DNA of 64,000 nt from Archivesica marissinica (lineage: Eukaryota > Mollusca > Bivalvia > Venerida > Vesicomyidae), in NCBI GenBank assembly GCA_014843695.1, contig CM026395.1, positions 50,574,557-50,638,556 of the forward strand, written 5' to 3'. Shown here one piece after another: positions 24,853-36,936 of this stretch (positions are counted from its first letter, which is position 1; each line of letters opens with the position of its first letter). The translations under genes and the position numbers were made by a program. The notes under the pieces were generated by a model, which was not told the origin of the DNA, ran no database searches, and worked only from the letters and a program-made list of their open reading frames with translations.

Positions 24853-25092
24853 ACTAGCTTACATGTAGGTCATATGGCGACTGTCCAGCTATTATTGGTG
24901 GATGAAAACCCTGTGTGCCACTCTGAGCAGAAATGCAGGCATAGACAAGCACCCGGGTAGAACCACGGACATACAGCCAGCCAGCTGGATAGCTTCCTCA
25001 CTTGAAATAATTTGACATCCCCAGATGGGATTCGAACCTACAGCAGTGAGGGCAAGTGATTTGAAGTCAGCGACCAAAACCACTCGGCAACA
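24853..25092 (-). mobile_element. SINE family D, copy 2
   Basis: Reverse-oriented. catatggcgactgtccagct at the left and gggattcgaacctacagcag, the complement of a tRNA B-box region, at the right. Same family as 13624-13868. Confidence 0.75.
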
Positions 25093-27290
25093 TCGGGTTC
25101 AGAATAACTGTTTTTATTACCCAAAATAGGGGGTTGGGAAATTAGGACACGTACCTCTGCCACATACCATGAAATTGCAGATTATAATCGATGACATCGC
25201 ATTACAAGTGCTGGCAACCAATACCAACCGATGATCGATTATGATTCCCAGTCGACGTCCCCAACACTAGTTACAATGTACATGTATGGGCGAGAAAACT
25301 GTTGGTACATGTTATTGATGGCGGTATTATCAGTATGTGTTAAACAGCGATAATTGACCACTAATAGGAAGACATGTAGAAGATAGATGTGCTAATTGCT
25401 TATGATTGCTATTGGCTGGCAGTTTCACGGTTTGTACATACGGTAATTTACTGACATCCAATATCTTTAACCCATACCCTGATATATACGTATTTCTACG
25501 TGTGCTACCACTACCTGATATATACGTATATTTTCATGTTATCGGGCACCTGATAAATACGTATATTTACGACTATACCAGTACGTGTTTTTACATGTCC
25601 GTTTTAAAACCATCATTTTCGCTACTAATACGGCAGAAAAGCAAAGTTAACATATGTTTCGGTAAACAACAAGCATTTATCTATAAATGTCGGATGTTAA
25701 AATGAAAATAAAATTAGCAATTACTCAGGGCAATCCCCATTTATTAGCTTGGATAAAAACATCTAGGTATCTGGTAAATTTCCACGGTGAAGGCCAATTC
25801 ATGCATATTGACGAATTAGATTTGGGCTTACATTTATCACCTGACATTATTATGCATTAAAAGGGCCCCCCCCCCCCCGGCTGAAATGCAGGTGTCAGCT
25901 GTGGAAACAATTTTTTGTTTGAAGTTTGTTTTCTATGACCACGGCTATAGATCAAAGTGCATGTAAGTCACAATGTTATGCAAGCATGGTGTTTTTTGCT
26001 ATATAATATACATACTGCATCTGTCAGAGGGTAATAAAAGTTTGGGTTCAAAGGTTTTAATGCTAATTACTGACTAATGTCAGCATGAAAACAGTTTGAC
26101 AGGAAGCATCCAATTCGAAATACACAGGGCGGCATCTTAGGAACTTGTTGATATCAAAGGATGTGTGTTGTAGTTGCATGGAATGGCTAATGTTGCCAGC
26201 TAAACAGAGGGTAATAAACCCAGGGGCATGGCCTTGTCCAATGAATTGGTTAGAAAATAGCACATACAAATGTGGGTGGAGTCTTTAATCAGAAAGTCCA
26301 ATTGATTTAGGAAATTGATTTAATCAACTTAGGTTGCCACGCTCTCAACATGCAAATACCACACCAGGGTGCTGAAGTCACGCAGAGAGACGGTGCACGG
26401 CTGTGAAGTCTGCAATGTGCGTTTGTGCAGAGAAGGTTGTCACGCCCATTTCCACGCAGCTCTGCAGTCGTAAACATTGATTTTTACGGGCATTCTTTCT
26501 TTTTGGACTTTGTGGTGAAATTATGGATTATTTATTCTTTTGGACTTTGTGATGAAATACTTTTGTTGGACTATGGCTTATTTATTCTTATGGACTTGGA
26601 ATTTTTGGACATTGAAAAAAAACAACTGTCGTGGTAGCAAAAAGCCAAATGATGAGTCCCTTGGCGAGGACGAAACAGTTTTAACTTGCAACTTGTATCA
26701 CATTGATAAAGTGAAATTCATTATAGTAATCGGTATTAACTATTAAATAAACAAATATAGTCGAATATAATAATGATTCTCCAAAACCTGCATGTCCAAT
26801 ATTTACACCTCCGTATCTAAGTAAATACTAAAAAGTTTCTTAAAATTAAAAATTATATCGTTGAAAACATCATTTATTTTTCTAAATTTTTTATTCTTAC
26901 CATAAATATATTAAGGTAAGTTTTTATCATGGAAAACAGGGTTAAACATGATAGGGGTCATTTTATCAGTTTTTCCTGAAATACCTTATGGGGACAGTGT
27001 ACAGTTATTGGTTTCTTATCTATTGGTAGCTGATAAGTTATTACATAGTTACTGTATTGGGCTGGAGAACCTGATATGACTGTTTTATTATTGAGGGAAA
27101 GGGTTAAATAAATTTTGTCTCAATATCTTCTCATTCTTGGCACTGCTATTAACGAAGCAAGTAACTTAATTTCTTGGCATACATGTAGGCACAGGCCGTA
27201 AACAAACATAAAAATAATAATTACAACTTGTCGTGATTCTGATTGGTCGGTTCAGCCCATGTGATAACCATGAGCGGGTTTGTTTGTGAG
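25093..27290. other. unannotated region with a possible LTR-like stretch
   Basis: No exon recognised. At 26500-26640 a loosely repeated segment (ggactttgtggtgaaatta, then ggactttgtgatgaaata) gives overlapping short frames. Its style resembles a retrotransposon LTR leader, but I see no primer-binding site or paired LTR. A poly-C run lies at 25865-25878. Confidence 0.3.
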
Positions 27291-27295
27291 GTTTA

Positions 27296-27502
27296 AAGTC
27301 GCACCAACAGCTTAGGCTATTGTTGGTGGAGGAAGACCCTGGGTACCCCTCAGAGCAGTATTTCAGGCACAGATGGGCACCCTGGTAGAACCACTGACCT
27401 AACGCAAGCCAGGTGAATAGCTTCTTCACATTTAATAATTAGACATGTCCCAGTGGGATTCAGCGATGAGCGGCAAGTGATTTGAAGTAAACGATCCTAA
27501 CC
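27296..27502 (-). mobile_element. SINE family D, copy 3
   Basis: gtcgcaccaacagcttaggc through agcagtatttcaggcacaga to a degraded tRNA-like end at gtgggattcagcgatgagcg. Reverse-oriented. Confidence 0.7.
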
Positions 27503-27560
27503 CTTTCTGAGAAATGCATGTGATATTTAAGAGATAATAAATAAATAAATAATAAACTGT

Positions 27561-27658
27561 GGTATATCGCAGAATAACCCGAGTTTGAAGTTCTTATGCG
27601 TAGAAATATATATTTCTACGCATAAGAACGACAAACGAGGGTTATTCTGCGATATACC
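27561..27658. repeat. near-perfect 98-bp palindrome
   Basis: Arms of 49 bp (ggtatatcgcagaataaccc outward, gaaatatatatttc at the centre) differ at about four positions and have no loop, so the DNA could extrude a cruciform. A related block, gtatattgcagaataacccg, occurs at 28071. Confidence 0.9.
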
Positions 27659-27829
27659 ATGGTTGATACTTATTATTTCGATTATAACACGACTTACTTC
27701 TAATAATTTTAAAGGAGTATTTTCTTCAAACGCCGCTGCATTTGGCTTTCGAAATGTCCTCCCGCGTAAAGGGGTGATGACGTTATTTTTGATAGAATAT
27801 ATCAATCTAGTGCATAAATGAACAAAAGT

Positions 27830-30085
27830 TGTAACTGATCAATAATTTTATTTATTTTGTCAAATAAAACTGTACAGAATAGTAACTGAAACGTTACTTA
27901 ACAGAAAAACAAGATGGACAAGAGATTATCTGATTCTAAAAATAGCTCACTTCCGTGAATTCCAACGGTATTTTTTACAAACATCGTGTGACTTTCATTC
28001 ATAAAACTTTACACGCATTGTATAAATGACGTAGCCAAAACACGGTGCGCGTGCAGCATAGTTCAAGGTAGGTATATTGCAGAATAACCCGAGATTGGTT
28101 TTACTCTAGACGTATGTATGTTATTAGCTGGGTCGTGTTAGAATTGAGGTTATTTTGCAAAGCAGACCAGTAGTGGAAAGAACAGCAGGCATTATACTGT
28201 GATGCCATACTTATGTTTTCATGGAATCTTGGGTTTATTCTAGAGTCAAAAAAAAAGAGCTGGGTTTGTCAGAAAATGGGCATTTTGAGGGGGTAAGTGT
28301 TGGAGGTTCTGGAAACTCCCAGAAACGGTTGTGATTGACAGCTAATTGTGCTTGATCAAAGAGTCAGTAGGGCAGAACTTATTGGTCAAAAGGGCGGAAG
28401 AGTTCCAGTTTGTAAAGGTCTTCCCGCATGTTGAGGCATATAAAACAATTAAACAAAAAATTGAAAAGGATAAAGGGCGGACATTAAGGGCATGATTGAA
28501 ACGGGGCAGGGCGGAGTCTCGTCAATCCGCTCTAGAAAACACCCTAGAACCACAGCAGCTCACAAGAGTTCTATATATTCTTCAACAGTATGGACAAATA
28601 GTGGAGCATGATTTTAGCAGGTCTTGCGTAATTTATGGAGAATTGCTATGCTAACACGCGTGTTATCACTGTCGAAAGTCTGTTTTCATCAAGACGATAG
28701 TTCTGATTCACATATATGTAATTGTGACGGAAATTTTGGACGAAAATAAAAACTAGATTTAACATATTACTTATCAATAACTTAATTAAAAACCTAAGGC
28801 CTACTCGGGTAATTCAAAGATGATTCATGTACCTTGTAAAACCCAGTAAAACTTCTGAACCAGTAGCATAACAGACGTGCTCGGTGTGTGGGACACCCCA
28901 CCACACGGCACACAGTCAACCCTGCTCTCCAAGATCAGATACAACAGACATCGCTTCAGACCAATCATTGTAACATGCCAGAGCAACCCCGAGGGCTATG
29001 AACAGGGTTCAACTTTGGTACAAAATTTAGAAAAAGCGACAATTTTCCGTGATATTAATTTGACTATATTGCTAGTGCAATGTATATATATAATACATGT
29101 ATACATGTACATTTTGTACACTTGACATATTGAAACAATCACTATAGCAGTTAGTCACTATTTCAGACCACAAATCATTCAATCAAGATTATGTTCAATA
29201 TGTCTGTACATAGTGGTGGTAGCTTTGTCGCCGAATTGCGACCAGCCAAATAAATATATTTCATATGGCTCAGATAGTTCCTACTAAGCATTTTGAGGGT
29301 TGATGATTCGGATCAGCGACGGCTCGTACAAAACCAATTTCAGAAATAAACAAATGTATTGGATTGGATAGTTGATGGATTTGGCAAAGGCCACATAAAG
29401 GCAAATATTGATTAGGATATATCGTTTACTTTTTAATTCCAGCCTTGATGTTCAACTACAGACATGTACAAATTTCATAAAATCTAGCTGTAACCCTTTC
29501 TATAGTGGATTCATAATAATTATTATAAAGGGATTTTTTAGTTGAGGAACTTGAGGCTCCAACACTAAAATAAGATATTTTATAACCATCCCACAATGTG
29601 CCTTTGCATCACATACATTGCTTAGAGCTGGTTACCCTGTGGCATAGCAGGCCCTGAATAGATGTGCATGCCCAGTGTACATGTAAGCGGGGCTTAGAAA
29701 ATATTCCTCTTGCCAAAACAAACAGCAAAAACAATAAAAAATCCAGTAAGAATGTGCATGCCAGTTAGTTGTGCCACTATGCCACCGTTAACCACTTTAA
29801 AAGACTGAGTGTCAAGGAAACATCTCTTGGGTGTCATAAATAGTAAAGAAATAGAGTGGTGGAACCTATGCTCGGCGGGGGAAACAACCACATATAATGA
29901 CCAGTATAAAATGTTAATTGCACTTGCCGTATATTTTCTTAAGCCGTGAAAACAACTTAAAAAAACTCTTGTTGACAGATTTAGCTTCATCGCGTGACCA
30001 TGCTGCTCTATACAGCAACGGTGTCAGGTCGGTACCCGTTTATATGGGGAACTCAAGAATTCAGGGCACCTATGCATGGTGTACT
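27830..30085. other. unannotated intergenic or intronic DNA
   Basis: No exon recognised. A partial relative of the palindrome is at 28071-28160. The open frame at 28877-29125 has no known domain. Confidence 0.35.
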
Positions 30086-30089
30086 TGTT

Positions 30090-31830
30090 ATTTTTTATTT
30101 ATCTATCTTCCTTTAATGTCGAACCCCTCGCGGGGACGTAGACATGTTGCGCGTAAAAAAACGCAAAGAAGTACGAGTAGTTAAAAGCATAATTTAAGAA
30201 AGTAATGAAAATAAGTTGTGGTAAAAGTTTAAAAGCAGCTGCGCCGAACAACTAGGGGATTTGATCAATATGGCAAACTGCCGTATTGAATTGCTCTATG
30301 GTAGGAGGGAGATGGTTCTAATGGTAGATTGTTCTTGGAAAAAAGGAAAACTTGTAGTAGTCTGTAGTTGCTGTAATTAACCTAGGCAATGGCGAGCAGG
30401 ACGGGAGAGGGGAACTAGGTAATTTTCAATGGGAATAGCAACAAGATCATTATGAATTTTATACATTTATGAGATAACCTATTGTCAATACGCCGTTGAT
30501 CTAGTCTGCGTAGATTTAGGGAATGTAGCTTGTCAGTAACACTAGAGGTACGATAGAAGTCAGCCTTTATCCAACGGGCTGCTCTTCGCTGGACACCTTC
30601 AATTTGGTCTATCAATGTTTGGGTATGGGGTGACCAGATCTCGGAGCCATATTCAAGCTGGTGTCTCACTAGTGTCTGGTAAGCCATGGACATAAGGGGT
30701 TCGGATTTGACCTGGAGGTTTCTACGTAGAAATCCTAATGTTTGGTTTGCTTTCTTAGTTCACCTTTTTATGTGAGTGTCCCACGACAGGTTATTTGAGA
30801 TATCCACGCCAAGGTATTTGGCTGAGGTGACCGACTCAAGTAGGACTCCATGGAGTTTATATTGACTGGGAATCGGATGATTCCTTCTGGTGACTGGATA
30901 ACTTGACATTTGGAGGGGTTAAATTCCATGTCCCACTCCAACTCCCACTCTTCTAATCTCTTAAGATCGTTTTGGAGTGTGACCGATTCATTTGCAGATG
31001 TCAGTGATAGATAGACAGCAGTATCATCTGCAAAGATACAGACTTTAGAACTGATGTTTTGTGGGAGGTCATTTATGTAGGCTAGGAAAAGCAGAGGTCC
31101 AGTACGGATCCCTGTGGGACTCCAGAATGGCCTCTGAACTAATACCATTACGGGCAACTGACTGGAGTCTATTATCTAGAAAACTCTTAATCCACCTTAA
31201 TGTTTGACCTCTGACTCCATAGTCATGCATTTTTAGTAGTACTTTCTCGTGATTGACCTTATCGAAAGCCTTACTGAAGTCTAATAGGATGAGATCTACC
31301 TGATGCTTATTGTAGACAGAGGTAACCAAGTCATTGACTAGCATTACTAGTTGGGTCACGCATGACCGTTTTTCTCTAAAACCATGCTGCAAATGGTACA
31401 GAATACTGTGGTTAGTTAGTGTCTTACTATCGAAGAGGAAACTATATGTTCTAGTACCTTGCATAGAACACATGTCAGTGAGATATAGCCTATAGGTTTG
31501 ACTTACCCCCTTTTTTGTAAATGGGAACAACATTTGCTGACTTCCACTGGGCCGGCAGTGATCCTTCGTTGAGGGATTTTTGGAATAAGACTTCAAGGAT
31601 AGGTGAGAGTTCTTTAGACAGGGTTCTAAGTATGATTGGCTTAATTTGGTCAGGACCACTAGCCTTATGGGGGTTCAGGTTATTTAGAAGTTTCTCTATG
31701 CCATTTGAACTTACTGTGATCTCATTCATGTTTGGCGTGGATTGACCATTCAGGTTTCCATTTGTGTCCTGAATTTTCATTTTACAAATGGAGGTAAGTC
31801 TTAGTGGGGATTTACCCATCATAACTTGTT
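30090..31830 (-). mobile_element. 5'-truncated LINE, reverse transcriptase pseudogene
   Basis: Minus-strand frames in order: 31822-31490 (KASGPDQIKPIILRTLSKEL, ending VVPIYKKG), 31659-31069 (LLDFSKAFDKVNHEKVLLKM), 31157-30768 (YINDLP, then the intact palm motif CIFADDTAVY) and 30693-30415 (LEYGSEIWSPHTQTLIDQIE). After GVPQGS near 31110 one base is missing, which shifts the frame. The C terminus continues in degraded form to about 30240. The tail mirrors that of the 20390 LINE, including the ccccgcgaggggttcgac stem-loop and ggaagatagata. Jockey/CR1 group by motif style. Confidence 0.88.
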
Positions 31831-32223
31831 GAATATCTTATTTTGATATAGTAGGCTACACTATTGAATAAAAACACTTATTGGTCTTAATCAGAAATGG
31901 AATTATTTTTCGGGTTAGGTGTAGATTTTTTAAATTTGGATAGCTACCTGAATTGCTCATACATTGTATCAGTTGAAATATTCTCCCAATGATTTGTTTT
32001 TATATTCGTCTGCTGGACCAGTCACGTGACATTTGCATCAGGCTACCGATACACGCAACGCAATGCTATTGAACCATGCTTCAACTCTGTCAGTGAAATT
32101 AGCCTAGAACTATATAAATACGGATGTAAAATTGTAAATGGACAAATATGCCGGGCATAGGTTCCACACTATACAGCATAGGTTCCACCACTTTAAATAT
32201 TTTGAAAGACTCCAGTTACTTAC

Positions 32224-32580
32224 CATAGATGATTTCATATCGTTTCCTCCCAAAATGATATGATGACTTTCCCATCTCCGTAAATACTTGGAATTCATGA
32301 TTTTACTGACAATGGTTCGTGTATGATTTAATCGACAAACTTGTATATCACCCTCATGAATAAGTTTGAATCTTTGTTGACATGATGTGGGTCTGTGATG
32401 CTTTACAAATACGGGAGTACTAACTGGACTGTCTGTGGTACTTATCGTATCTTGCCAGGTGTCTCTGCGTTCAGGGCTAGCATTTTCCAGTATAACCTCA
32501 GTAGTTTCTATAGTTGTATCAGTCGACGTACACCCTATATTTTCTCCCAGTATTACAACATCGTCAGTTATGTCAGCCAT
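32224..32580 (-). CDS. CMIP: C-Maf-inducing protein-like, first coding exon
   Basis: Minus-strand ATG at 32580 opens 119 codons to a consensus donor (TCTATG/gtaagt), phase 0. The N-terminal 70 residues are acidic and poorly conserved. From residue 70 the sequence reads QRFKLIHEGDIQVCRLNHTR, then SKYLRRWESHHIILGG. This matches the start of the PH domain of vertebrate CMIP, where EGDIQVC and LRRWE-HH-L are hallmark segments (family knowledge, recalled). CMIP is a cytoplasmic adaptor with a PH domain and C-terminal leucine-rich repeats, linked to signalling in T cells and neural tissue. The remaining exons must lie at lower coordinates or outside the window. The exon at 19060-19653 is a divergent homologue with the same donor phase. 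Confidence 0.82.
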
Positions 32581-33530
32581 TTTGGATTCTGTTGAAACCA
32601 GCGACGATTCGCATACACTTCCAAATGGGAAGTTATTCCCCGAAAACGGTCGAACTATACACGCCAGTGTTGAGCTATATCAATAGTTTACCCAGTGAAA
32701 CATTTTTACCAGTAGTAAATAAGCATATTAGCTTTTACTTTAGTTTATGCCTATTTTGACAGCTGAACGTCTATTGTCATTATAATACTTGTTTCTAGTC
32801 ATGTGACCAAAAATATGTAAATTATGTACGGGTTTTCCCGTACTCCAAGCTGCATCACGGACATTTGTTTACTAGGATGAAAATAGAGTGTAACCGAATC
32901 ACATCTTGCGCTTCCGGTAATCACAAGACGTCATTTGGTATTATGTCAATGAATGTATGGCTATCACACGAGCAAGTTTAGTTTAAACATATTTTATTCA
33001 GTTCATTCAATATATATACAGTATAACATACACAGGATATAAACAAGATGAGAGCTTAATATGTAAATTCCTTTCCATGAGGATGTTACAGTGAAGATAA
33101 AGTTGTTAGCATTGAGAGCGGTTAGTGAGACATGACGGGCATTATCTTAAGCTCTATAGCCCCGATTGGTCCTGGGTGCTTGCATGCGTACTTGTGATTA
33201 GTGGAACCATCTTACATTGTATCAATCATAGGCAGCCGATTGCATAGATATGCCCAATGCAGCTCAGACATGTATTTTTCTGGGTCATCTGGAATATTTG
33301 TAAGGACGTCTGAACACGTGCAGTTTCCTCTTGTTGATAATGGATGAGTGACTCATATCATCAAGAATATGGTTTTAAACAATTAGGAGGAGCATCCCCC
33401 CTCCAATCCCCATCGTTAATTAAGTTCTGTTTTACGGATGTTGTGGAGTAACCGCCTTGGAGTGAAGTTGAAAAACTCGTCCGAAGTAGTCACGTCTCTC
33501 TTTAATTTATTTTGTTTCAATTTTGTACTT
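32581..33530. other. upstream region of the CMIP-like exon
   Basis: Would hold the 5' UTR and promoter of the minus-strand gene. No core promoter motif can be assigned and no repeat is recognised. Confidence 0.35.
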
Positions 33531-33534
33531 ATTT

Positions 33535-34075
33535 TTATTCTCCAATGAATCCCAGGATGGAATTGGGGTTTTTATGTATCTTGTAAGCTGAGTAAGTTGG
33601 GGTATTCGGATTGAATCCCTCCAAGATAGGGTTTTCTGGGACCTTCTGAATAATGTGGCTGTCCAGTTGCTTGTACTTGGGTGGCTTCTGATTCATGTTC
33701 ACCAATGTAGCATTCTTAGCATTAAATCGCATTCACCAGGTATCTACTCATACTTCTATTTGGCGGAGGTCATCTTGTAGCATTTCATGATCTTTGCTGT
33801 GTCTATGTTACAGAATAGCAGACAGTCATCCGCGAATAGATGATATCTAGAGTTGACAGACCCTGGATAGTCGTCGCTGTAGAATACGAATAATATAGCT
33901 CAGAGTACTATGCCTTGGGGAACACCTGAGTTGATAGTGACTTCTTCTGATTTCTCCCCATCATCCTGTTGGTGAGAAATTACCTGCGCCAGTGGTTTAT
34001 GGTGCCGTTGACGCCATACTGTTCCAGTTTGTGTAAAACTTTGCGGCATCAAAAGCCTTGCTAAAGTCTAGTATT
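33535..34075 (-). pseudogene. LINE reverse transcriptase fragment (palm region)
   Basis: Complement of 34075-33720 gives DFSKAFD, then GVPQG and the palm motif HLFADDCLLF in a broken frame, followed by a 65-codon frame at 33732-33535. Typical of a jockey/CR1-group ORF2 interrupted by stops and indels. Confidence 0.7.
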
Positions 34076-34156
34076 TGCCTGGATTCCAGTCTGTCGATTT
34101 TTCACTTTTTAACTTCTGGCAAAATGACACTGATATGACCAGAAGTTCAATACGGC

Positions 34157-34237
34157 CTACTTAATAGTCTCTCGGTGTTAAATATATTTATTTGACTGAC
34201 CAGGCAAAATATATCGACGCCTGTTCCCAGGCTAGGC
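34157..34237. repeat. left arm of an inverted repeat pair
   Basis: ttaaatatatttatttgact through atatatcgacgcctgttccc recurs inverted at 35053-35133 with few differences. The pair encloses about 0.8 kb of LINE-derived sequence. Part of the outer flank (ttctggcaaaatgacactga) is also seen inverted near 40318-40355. Confidence 0.8.
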
Positions 34238-34463
34238 TAGTATATATAACCATGTCAATCTGGGAACCCGAGTACGTCTTTATAAGGAGATCGTATACAG
34301 TTGTTACTAGTTGTGTTTCACATGAGCAGCCAACGCGGAATTCGTGGATGTAAGATGTTAAGATGTGTTGTTTTCTAGATGTACCCGAGTGTGTTTACGG
34401 ATTATATGTTTTAGAAGTTACATAATTATTACACCGGTAGGGAAACGTGTCTGTAATTTTAGG

Positions 34464-34998
34464 CTAGGTGGACACATCACATTTCTTGAAAACAGAGGAT
34501 ACAAAATCATTTCTCCATTCAGTAGGAAGTCTTCCAGCATCAACGGGTAATTGTAAGATGGTACATTGTGCAGGTGCACGTTTGGCGAGCACATATCTTC
34601 TACACCAGATTGTAGTTCCTGACTGGCTGTTATTGGCTGGGTTGATAGCCAGGAGGACTTTCCCAACGCATTTCATTGTAATGTTGAGGAAGAAAATTGT
34701 TATCCAACTACTCTTGGTTGTGTTGGTATCTTTGTATCTCTTGTGTGAAAACAGACCGAAATGGTCTGCCATTTTCTGGGATGCAGTTCACTAGCCTCCC
34801 CATCTTCTTGAAAAGAGCCACAACACTGTCCTGTCTGCGTGATTTAACGTATTCCAAATAATGGCTTGGTGGTTTTTTTTTCAAGACCCCTCTGGATTGG
34901 ATAGTGTCATTGTTGTGATTTACCTCTGCTTTCTTAACAGCCTTTTTGCAGAAAGCTGAGATAAACGACACTATGAAATGTGTGAGCGCAAGAACCAC
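34464..34998 (-). pseudogene. LINE reverse transcriptase fragment (thumb-proximal N part)
   Basis: Overlapping minus frames encode SRRQDSVVALFKKMGRLVNC, SVFTQE, then LPTEWRNDFVSSVFKK. This is the ORF2 segment just before the NYRPVSL motif. It may derive from the same insertion as 33535-34075, with the middle removed. Confidence 0.7.
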
Positions 34999-35052
34999 TG
35001 TGGAATAAAACCAACACCAGACAACACATTTGCTAAAACGTTCTTATGGGAA

Positions 35053-35133
35053 AGTCTAGTCTGGGAACAGGCGTCGATATATTTTGCCTTGTCAGTCAAA
35101 TAAATATATTTTAACACCGAGACTATTAATTGG
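35053..35133. repeat. right arm of an inverted repeat pair
   Basis: Inverted partner of 34157-34237; reads gggaacaggcgtcgatatat then tcaaataaatatattttaac. Confidence 0.8.
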
Positions 35134-35640
35134 GTCGTATAGTCGTTTCTTAACATACCGCTGGTCGTAACATACCGAGGCATCCAAACTTTTTCAGAAC
35201 GAGGTAAAATAACGCCACCTATCATTCTTTCCATTGGATCAGTGTTGACCCAGAAAGGTAAACATGTGTTGATAAACAAGAAATCATAAACTGTCAACGT
35301 AAGTGGTTCGAAAATCAAGATCTATGCAAAATTACCCCACCCCTTTATCTGATAAAATGCTACAAATGTCCATAATATATATTTATGTTCATTCCAACTT
35401 TGTAAAATGGCGGTCTGCTACCTGGTATTTATGAATGAAGCTGTTTTGATCACGTGTTTAGGTTACTACGTAATTCCCGTATTACCAAATATGGGCATAA
35501 TTTTAAGGTCCGAGACTATTGAATGATTATTTTTCAAAACAGTTCCCCCCTCAAATGTAGTATTTTTTTATTAAAAACAAGTTGATAACATATCAATTGA
35601 ACTTTCTTCCGTGATGTAAATCTATTGACATGTGGTGATA
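35134..35640. other. 5' flank or 5' UTR of the following LINE
   Basis: No coding signal. The true 5' end of the LINE could not be fixed because no target duplication was found. Confidence 0.35.
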
Positions 35641-35649
35641 TGAGGAGCT

Positions 35650-36936
35650 GTGGACCCAATACCGGTTTATTTTAAACTTACTAACGAAATTGAAAACTCT
35701 GTCTCAAATCTTACATCCATATACTATCACACGAGACATCAAAGGAACAAATTTTCACCTCCTTTGAGGGTGTCAGGAATAAACAAATATATCCTTATAT
35801 TCCTGTCTGGCGATGTTGCCCTCAACCCGGGACCTATTCGATATCCATGCAGTGTAAGCGCCAAGCCAGTGGCCAAAACACACCGAGCCATTCTGTGCGA
35901 TTTTTGTGAAAAATGGCTACATATTAAATGTGCTGGAGTTACACCGTCAGAATACCAAAAATTAAATAAATCTGAAAACTGGTGGCACTGTCCGTCGTGT
36001 AGTGTCTTTCACTTCACAGACTCGTATTTCATACGAGAACCATCGACCCCCAACAACAGAATAGACAAAAACACGTATATAGCTGATAGTCAGCTAGTAA
36101 AGGAAGGAAGCGAATGCCGTATGACGGCAGCCCGTATACATGACAGCTTTGAGCTTGAACTAGACGTGGAAGAGGTCTGGAATGACCTCCCATCAGAGCA
36201 CAACATTAATTCAAGTGTGCACAGTGATTCGTGTAATACCTCTCGCATGTCAGAAACCTCGAACGATAGCAAATACGATATATTCGAAAACATCAGGAAA
36301 CTTAGAAATATAAATAGAAAAAGACCTTTGATTGGCTACCTAAACATAAATAGTATCAGATATAAATTTCAAGAAATCAGACAAATCCTTGATGAACACC
36401 TTGTTGATATTTTTTCATTTTCAGAGACAACAATTGATGACTCTTTTAGTGACAATTTATTCTATGTAGATGGGTACAAACTCGAAAGATGCGACCGAAA
36501 CTCATATGGTGGAGGTATTATGACGTATGTGAGAGCGGATCTACCAGCAAAGAGAAGAAAAGACCTTGAATGCACAGGTGTGGAAACTGTTTGCTATGAA
36601 CTAAATTTAGACAAACGCAAATGGGGCATACTATGTGCTTATCGACCCCCATCATTACCAAATAATGTTTTTGAACATGAAGTATCCTCCACGCTAGATA
36701 AAATGTACATAGACTTTGACCATGTGCTTATTATAGGCGATTTAAACTATGATATGTTGAAACCGGATAAAAGGAAACCTGTTGAACATTTGTCAGACAC
36801 TTTTAATTTAAAGAATGTTATTAAAGAACCTACATGTTCTATGAAAAACTGTACACCTACACTTATTGATGTCATACTAACAAACTCGCTTATTTGTAAC
36901 ACAACTGTAATAAACTGCAGTATTAGTGACTCATAG
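35650..36936 (+). pseudogene. LINE ORF, N-terminal half: 2A, PHD-like finger, endonuclease
   Basis: The frame follows a TGA at 35641 and its first codon is GTG, not ATG, so the start codon may be mutated. Residues 54-62 are GDVALNPGP, a 2A-type ribosome-skipping motif whose usual acidic residue before the second hydrophobic is alanine. Residues about 66-117 hold a PHD-like finger (CDFCEKWLHIKCAG to WWHCPSC). From residue 222 the endonuclease motifs are visible: LNINSI, SETTIDD, YRPPS, IGDLNYD and TLIDVILTN. At 36928-36936 the conserved Ser-Asp-His is disrupted: an extra t after agtgac turns it into Ser-Asp-Ser-stop. 2A sequences at this position are known from CR1/L2-type LINEs of other invertebrates. 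Confidence 0.88.

Noticed and set aside
26425..26746. Overlapping frames suggesting a small gene or LTR
   Set aside because: Low-complexity repetition without recognisable domain, primer-binding site or paired LTR.
32395..32759. Plus-strand frames over the CMIP-like exon
   Set aside because: Antisense shadows of the minus-strand coding exon.
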